NCBI GenBank assembly: GCA_027382625.1
Contig: JAJKFJ010023884.1
Location: forward strand, 1 to 48,003
Source: Tetmemena sp. SeJ-2015
Lineage: Eukaryota > Ciliophora > Spirotrichea > Sporadotrichida > Oxytrichidae
Length of the DNA: 48,003 nt
Direction: 5' to 3'
Shown: piece after piece, positions 42,721-48,003 of the stretch
Numbering within the stretch: the stretch's first letter is position 1
Layout of the letters: the number at the start of each line of letters is the position of its first letter
Notes under the pieces: model-generated
Database searches by the model: none
The model's input: only the letters and a program-made list of their open reading frames with translations
Told to the model about the DNA's origin: nothing
Translations under genes and position numbers: made by a program

Positions 42721-44094
42721 TCATTCATCTTCATCGTCTCCGCTGAGAGATACGAGATCAACTATTGAATTGGATCTAGATCGGTTTTCATATTCGCTTC
42801 TGTTAGAGTGATAAAATTTTAAATCTCCTAAATTGAAAAATCGTCTATAGTTCGATGCAAATACTGGCCTTATTTTAAGTCCAGATTATGCCTAATATAG
42901 AAACTCGCAATTCCCTTCCTCAACGTATTTATCAAAGCTGTCATTTCCTACTCCCGTAATTTGGCATTCATCATTATCTTCTGATTAGCCACTGTTCCTC
43001 TAATTGAGAATCTTCACTTGTTCGAATAATTACCTTTCTTCCTCAGTCGCTCTTTGGTAAAAGAAATCATGGCTTTAAGACCAGCCATTGGTTAGCTGAG
43101 ATATGAAGTTTCCCAAATCCACGCGACAATTATTTATTCCTTGTTCAACTAATTCTGAATTGCTCTCTACATCTTCGTCGTCTTCATTCGTTTAAATCTA
43201 TAAAATTTATTAAGAAACATAAATATTACTTACCTCTTTTAATGCTTCAGCCATTTCACTCAAATGGTCAGGTCCGAATACATCTTAATCTTTAAAAACT
43301 TCATACCTGACATGTTCTTCATCATCTGAATCTATATCAGAATAGGCATGGAATGAAGATCTATGTCCTTGCTATTAATTTTGTGCTTACTCTTTTAAAA
43401 TTGGGTTCTTTTTCTCTTCCTAACTCTTTTCACTTGATTAGGTAGAGAGATGATCTTTTTAAGAGAAAATATCGTTGCTTTCTTTTTCTTCTTCCTCATC
43501 TTCATCTTTTTCACAAGCTTTCATCAAAAATTCAAATAGGTCTTTTTTAATAGCTTCTTCCTCTGTGTTCTTATTATTGCTATATGTTATGCGCTCTTGC
43601 TATTAAGTATTTTTACTATACTCAATAATAGCATTTGACTCCCTTCTAACATACTTATTGCCTACATATTCCCCTATTGTATTTTTCAGTTTCTTAAGTT
43701 TCATAAAATAGCGGGGTTTGAGTTTAGAAAGATTTGCCTTTGCAAATTTATTTTTAAATTAACTACACTCCTAAACCTTAGAGTCAACTTTCGTATAGAC
43801 AGTTTAAATTTTAGGTCTCTTAGAGAAGCAGATTTCCTCTTTGGGTAGGGAAAAGTTATTTTATTACTTTAGTAAATTTAGATTTGCTTCAATTGCGAAT
43901 AGTTTCAATTATTCTTTCTCATCATTTCTTTATGATTAACTATTCAGCAGTACATGATTTGAGAATCCTTGACAGTGTCTTTTTAAATTAGGTTTTGAAA
44001 TTTTAGGAGAGTCAATTTCCTGATAATTATCTTAATCGACTTCAGAGTACTCTTCGCAGGAAGGATTCTCTGACTAGAGATATTGGCGTTTCAT
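42721..44094 (-). CDS. Acidic unknown protein, free of IESs
   Basis: One frame runs from ATG 44092-44094 (MKRQYLQSENPSCEEYSEVD) to TGA 42721-42723 (IVDLVSLSGDDEDE), broken only by a 36-nt GT-AG intron at 43198-43233. About 440 residues: a basic patch (FKNKFAKANLSKLKPRYFMK), acidic runs (KDEDEEEEKESND; DIDSDDEEHVRYEV), then VDLGNFISQLTNGWSQSHDF, FYQRATEEERQLFEQVK and RRFFNLGDLKFYHSNRSEYE. No recognised domain. No membrane segment. Convergent with the PH kinase, with 114 bp between stops. Many TAA/TAG glutamines confirm the code. The absence of any IES over 1.37 kb stands out. Confidence 0.9.
43198..43233 (-). other. 36-nt GT-AG intron
   Basis: GTAAGT at the 5' end and ATAG at the 3' end on the minus strand. 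Removal joins MAEALKE to IQTNEDDEDVES in frame. It shows that true introns have splice signals whereas IESs have pointers. Confidence 0.85.
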
Positions 44095-44435
44095 TTTAAT
44101 GCAAATAATCTTTATTAAATATAGTATATTACTAAGTGACAGCTTCTTTTATGAACTTAAATTAAGAAATTGAATATTCAAACTTCCATTCATAAATTAA
44201 TAAATCAGTTAGCTTCAAAATGAACTTTCAACCTTAAAAATTTAGAAAAATTTTAATAAAAGAATAACATAGATAAGAATAGTATAAGAATGATGATTAG
44301 AAATGATAAAATAATTTAGATCCAAAATATTCTAAAGAAATTATAAGCTTTATCTATTTATATCAATACCTTAATATAGGCTTGCTATTATTTTAAATTA
44401 AGATAAATATATTTCTTATAATTATATACGCTCCT

Positions 44436-46242
44436 TCAATTAGGAGTTCTTCTCTTATTTCTTAAGCTTAATAATTTACTTTAATCGATTTTCTAACTTA
44501 TATGGATTTAGAAATTATAAGAAATTATTTGAAAATACATTTAAAAGATTTTGCTAAGAATCTTGTCCTCTATTGACATATTTAATTAGCGAGAATTGTT
44601 AATACTTTAAGTTTTCTGCTGCCTGTCTTATCCTATCTCTAAAATTGAGTCGTACTCTTGTAGTATATCATTTTGCGCGAGGTCGCATTCCTCAGTTTCA
44701 AACAGGCAATTATTTGGTTAGCTGACGCTTTTATTTTCCTACATCTAATCCACCAAATGCAATAATTATATTTTTAAATTTTCTCTCTTAGTTAAAAATA
44801 AAATTAAATCCAGATGAGGAATGGGTTGCTAATTATGAAAATTGTTTTATTTGATAAGTGCGTTGATCTCAAAGTCTTGTTAAATGCTGGCTTAGCCGAT
44901 AAGCTTATCATTGAAATTCAAGAACTGTTAGATTCCTTCTACTCCTGTTAAATAATCTTATTTTCTCAACCCTTCCTCATAAGGGGCGAATTTTAATTTA
45001 AATTAGAGCCTTAATTCAAATATGCAATATTAAATTAATGAATTAATTATTTTTAAATTAAAATGATCTACCTAGTTTTATGATGAATTTAAAAATAGAA
45101 AATGCATTCCTTATAAACAATTGCAAAAAAGCATTTTAAATAAACAATGTAAAATAATTTTAAAATGGAGCAATATTTAAAAAGGAATATAAAAAGATAT
45201 AGAATTGATGACCGCCATTATCCTACTAAGGAAGATAAAAATTTAAGACCAAGCTGGCGCTGCAGTTAAATCTTTATTTTTGAAGAATTAAGCTCATCAA
45301 TAATTTAAATAGTTGCCCAACTGAAATATAATGGTATAACAAAATATTATGGTTCTATTATCAATGTGCTATTTAGTATTTTAAATTTGGAAAAATTGAC
45401 TCTTGGTACGAACTATTAAATCATTTTTATATCGCATTTTATACTATTTATAGTTGCATTTATTATCTTTACAAAAAGAAATAAATTTAATTGAACTTTG
45501 ATAATTTTTCCAGAATCATCTCTCACCAAGCTGACATAAAATTAGGCACAATTAAAATGAAATAAACAGTGGGATTGCAAAAGACACTCAGATCATTATA
45601 TTTATAGGTTTTCGAACTTTGAGATGAAATAGGCTCTTCTAGATCACTGCCTCTATCAGGGCTCTATGAATCAATCATCAAATCGCAAACTTGGGTAATA
45701 TATTATTTGATATATCGATTTAAAATATTAAGTTCATTAGTTTAAAATATTTAAAACAAAACGAATCTCAATTTATAGAACTTATAATAGATTTTTTTAA
45801 ATTATTATTCTTCCCTATCTGTGAATTACGATCTTAATTTATTTGCAATTAAAGTTATTTATATTACAGTTACCTAAATTATAATTAAGTTTGAAATGAT
45901 TTAAACAAGACCCCTAACTTTATAGTTTAAATTTTTTGCGTCTTAAATTTGTCTAGACTACGATAGGCTACCATTACTTTTAATTTTGGTACTATCTGCT
46001 TATTTATTATGTTAAATTGAATAGCCAATTATAGTAAAAATAAAATGTTTTTTGGCCTTCTTTAATTTGATCATTGTTTTTAAAGCTGCCTAAAAAGAGG
46101 AAGGAAGGCCATTTTCGCTTTTTTCAAAATCCTCATTACTAGTGAACTAAGAGTCCTAGACTTATTTCTCGGCCATCCTTTGCTCTGTATTATACTTCAG
46201 ACAAAAAAGCTTATCATTCTCTTTTTAATTGCTGCTCATCAT
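44436..46242 (-). CDS. Unknown protein, one or two genes
   Basis: A start MMSSNQKENDKLFCLKYNTE at 46242 opens a frame with coding-like blocks (DSQFTSNEDFEKSENGLPSS; GSLSQSRQIQDAKNLNYKVR; MIDSQSPDRGSDLEEPISSQ) separated by AT-rich inserts, reaching a TGA near 45527. Further along the same strand a second open frame (APYEEGLRKQDYLTGVEG, FLNFNDKLIGQASIQQDFEI; CLFETEECDLAQNDILQEYD) runs to TGA 44436-44438. Whether these are one gene with IESs or two is unclear, since no pointer pair was confirmed. No family recognised. The plus-strand open frame at 45165-45710 is judged a shadow. Confidence 0.5.
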
Positions 46243-46664
46243 CTTGCTTTTGAAAGTATTTATCTAAAAAAATAAAAATATATGCAGTGTTAAAAAATAC
46301 AAAATTGTCCTTAAAAAATTTAAAGTGTAGATTAAAATATAAAATACCTTAAAAATGCTATGGTATAAGTCATAAATTCAATGAATTTAAATTGTAAAAT
46401 TTAATACGCTTAATATATAAATAAGGATATGCTTTTAGATATTTAAAAGACTTTAAATTTTAAAATAAAACAGTCCTTAACATTAATATTTTATTAAATG
46501 GATTAAAATAGACTTAATTTAGAATATGAATAAGGAAGCCAATATATAAAAAGAAAATCAATGAAATTAAATTATATTGTGAACATCTTCATTTAACAAA
46601 TCAATTTTAAATCTAAATTTACTCAGATTTTTTTTGTCATCAAATTTAAACCTATCTACCTCAA

Positions 46665-47848
46665 TCATATTTTCTTTGATTGAGATTTTTTATATCCTAA
46701 AAAGCGGAATCTTTATAAACTTCCAAATGGGTTAAAGTTAAAACTCTGGTTCGAAGCTTTCAGTTTAAATTAATATATAAATCTACAATTTATAATTGAT
46801 TTAACTTCCTATATATATTGTAATGATTTATCTGTAGTTGAACTGAAGAATTTTTCTTTAAATTTTTGGAGTTAGGTGTATTTTCGCAAGTTTCCGCTTT
46901 ATTTGAGACTTAAATAAATTAATTAAAGAAATATAAAAATAAATACTTATTAAATTAATTAAAAATCAAAAAACCAATTTAATTGTATATAATACATAAA
47001 ACATGATAGATTTATTAAAAGTATGATTCCTATCTTCAACCACAAGATGCACTGAATTCCCTTTAATCCTACTGTTTACTGTATTTCTATATCTGACCTC
47101 TTTTTGTTTAATTATCTGTTAAATTTAATCTCTTTTGCAGTACTTGCGTAATAAATTAAAGCTTATCGAGAAAGATTTATTTTCTAAAAAAATGTGTGTA
47201 TAAAAGCAAAAATATTGAAAATAAATTGATAACATATCAACTATTTTTTAATCAATGAGTTGTAAACGTGAAAATTAAATTTCTAAAAAATATAACACCC
47301 ATAATTCTTAATTAAACTCAATTAAATATTTTAGACTCTTCTTTCTCTGGATTTACTCAAGCTTGATCTTTTTTCATTTTTAGAATTTCTTTTACTAACT
47401 TTCGAGCTACGAGCAGATTCATCATCGCACCTTGCATTCAAGCATTAGTCTAAGCAATCAATATATTTTAACTGTTACTATTTAAAAATTAAAAATTTAT
47501 CAAGCTCGCTTTGTGGAACAAGTCTTAACTGTTTAAAGTCTTGTCTTTTTTATTTTCTTTAGGTTGCCTCCTCTTTTTTCACTTTTTATGCACTTTCTGG
47601 TTTTTAAATTGTTAGCTCATCTTCTTTCAACTTTAAAAATTATATTTGGAGTCTGGTTGAATACAAATTATGCTAAAATTCTTTTCTCCCCTCTTAAACA
47701 GGGAGTCATCGCCCTAGATTCTTAAAAAAGTTTAAACTTATAAATGAATCTTTGGCTTCAAAAGCTATAAGTTTTTTTTCCTAAACTTATTTGATCTTTT
47801 CCAATTTTTTTGCTTGCTCCTCCTGGATTTATTAAAAGAGTGAAAATT
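46665..47848 (-). CDS. Basic, charged unknown protein
   Basis: Coding-like blocks in order on the minus strand: IQEEQAKKLEKIKQVQEKKL (coiled coil), ELTIQKPESAQKVKKEEATQ, RQDFKQLRLVPQSELDKF, CLNARCDDESARSSKVSKRN with an SR-like basic run (EKRSSLSKSRERR), AKEIKFNRQLNKKRSDIEIQ, and a tail SFNFNPFGSLQRF ending at TGA 46665-46667. AT-rich stretches between blocks are probably IESs but were not resolved. No initiator ATG was found, so the 5' end may lie outside the window or in an unresolved exon. Possible RNA-associated or nuclear protein, low certainty. Confidence 0.45.
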
Positions 47849-48003
47849 TAAACAAACAAAAAATAGAGTATCAATTATAACTCGGAATCAAGACCTCATA
47901 ATATGATAAGAAAGTGAAAATAAGTTGTGTATAATTAATTTCTTTATTAATACTTATAATCATGCAAGTCAAACGCGAAATTACTCAAAAATAACTACAT
48001 GAT
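47849..48003. other. Window edge, nothing recognised
   Basis: AT-rich end of the window. The first exon of the preceding minus-strand gene may begin here or beyond. Confidence 0.4.

Noticed and set aside
45165..45710. Possible plus-strand gene starting MEQYLKRNIKRY
   Set aside because: Overlaps a longer minus-strand frame with more typical coding composition. Kept as a weak alternative only.
1..48003. TGA as a sense codon for Cys or Trp (Euplotes-like, Condylostoma-like or karyorelict-like code)
   Set aside because: Several frames run through TGA, and one sits at a RING Cys. In the best cases the TGA lies inside a pointer-flanked insert whose removal gives a better protein, and most genes end in TGA. 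A few in-frame TGAs remain unexplained.
1..48003. Telomere repeats, transposase genes, tRNA, rRNA and CRISPR arrays
   Set aside because: No C4A4/G4T4 runs, no transposase motifs, no cloverleaf or rRNA sequence and no regularly spaced repeats were noticed by eye. A covariance-model search was not possible.

Overview
The window reads as germline (micronuclear) DNA of a spirotrich ciliate, most like a hypotrich of the Oxytricha/Stylonychia/Tetmemena kind. Two things support this. First, coding regions only make sense with TAA and TAG read as glutamine and TGA as the only stop. Second, nearly every gene is cut by short AT-rich inserts flanked by direct repeats (pointers, 2-11 bp). Removing the insert plus one repeat copy restores a conserved motif in the right frame: ribokinase PNETE, GAGDCFTAGFA and GPAIPS; the eighth RING cysteine; the histidine-kinase LSNAIKYT box; kinase segments. 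These are internal eliminated sequences (IESs). IES coordinates below run from the first base of the left pointer to the base before the right pointer. Ordinary GT-AG introns (about 20-115 nt) are also present. No gene was proven to be scrambled, and no telomere repeat, transposase, tRNA, rRNA or CRISPR was seen. The species call is inference.

Layout: 151-1139 (+) protein kinase; 1568-3024 (-) ribokinase; 3952-7065 (+) four small unknown genes, two with possible N-myristoylation starts; 8464-11036 (+) first member of a zinc-domain family; 11284-12503 (-) tandem pair of related membrane-protein genes, possibly decayed; 12946-18431 (+) three more zinc-domain paralogues; 18455-19023 (+) small acidic protein; 19224-24624 (-) large IQ-motif, coiled-coil and ankyrin protein; 25053-29760 (-) membrane hybrid histidine kinase with receiver; 30696-34260 (+) RING-finger protein; 34530-36173 (+) BRCT protein; 38001-42606 (+) PH-domain Ser/Thr kinase with a long Ser-rich tail; 42721-44094 (-) acidic unknown protein without any IES; 44436-46242 (-) unknown, perhaps two genes; 46665-47848 (-) basic, charged unknown gene.

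The genes do not form operons. They are functionally unrelated, as expected for germline loci that each become their own somatic nanochromosome. The main value of the window is its IES map, including IESs of 5-14 bp, and IES sites conserved between tandem paralogues. Because TAA and TAG are sense codons and the DNA is AT-rich, long open frames arise by chance, so calls without a recognisable motif or frame-restoring IES are given lower confidence.
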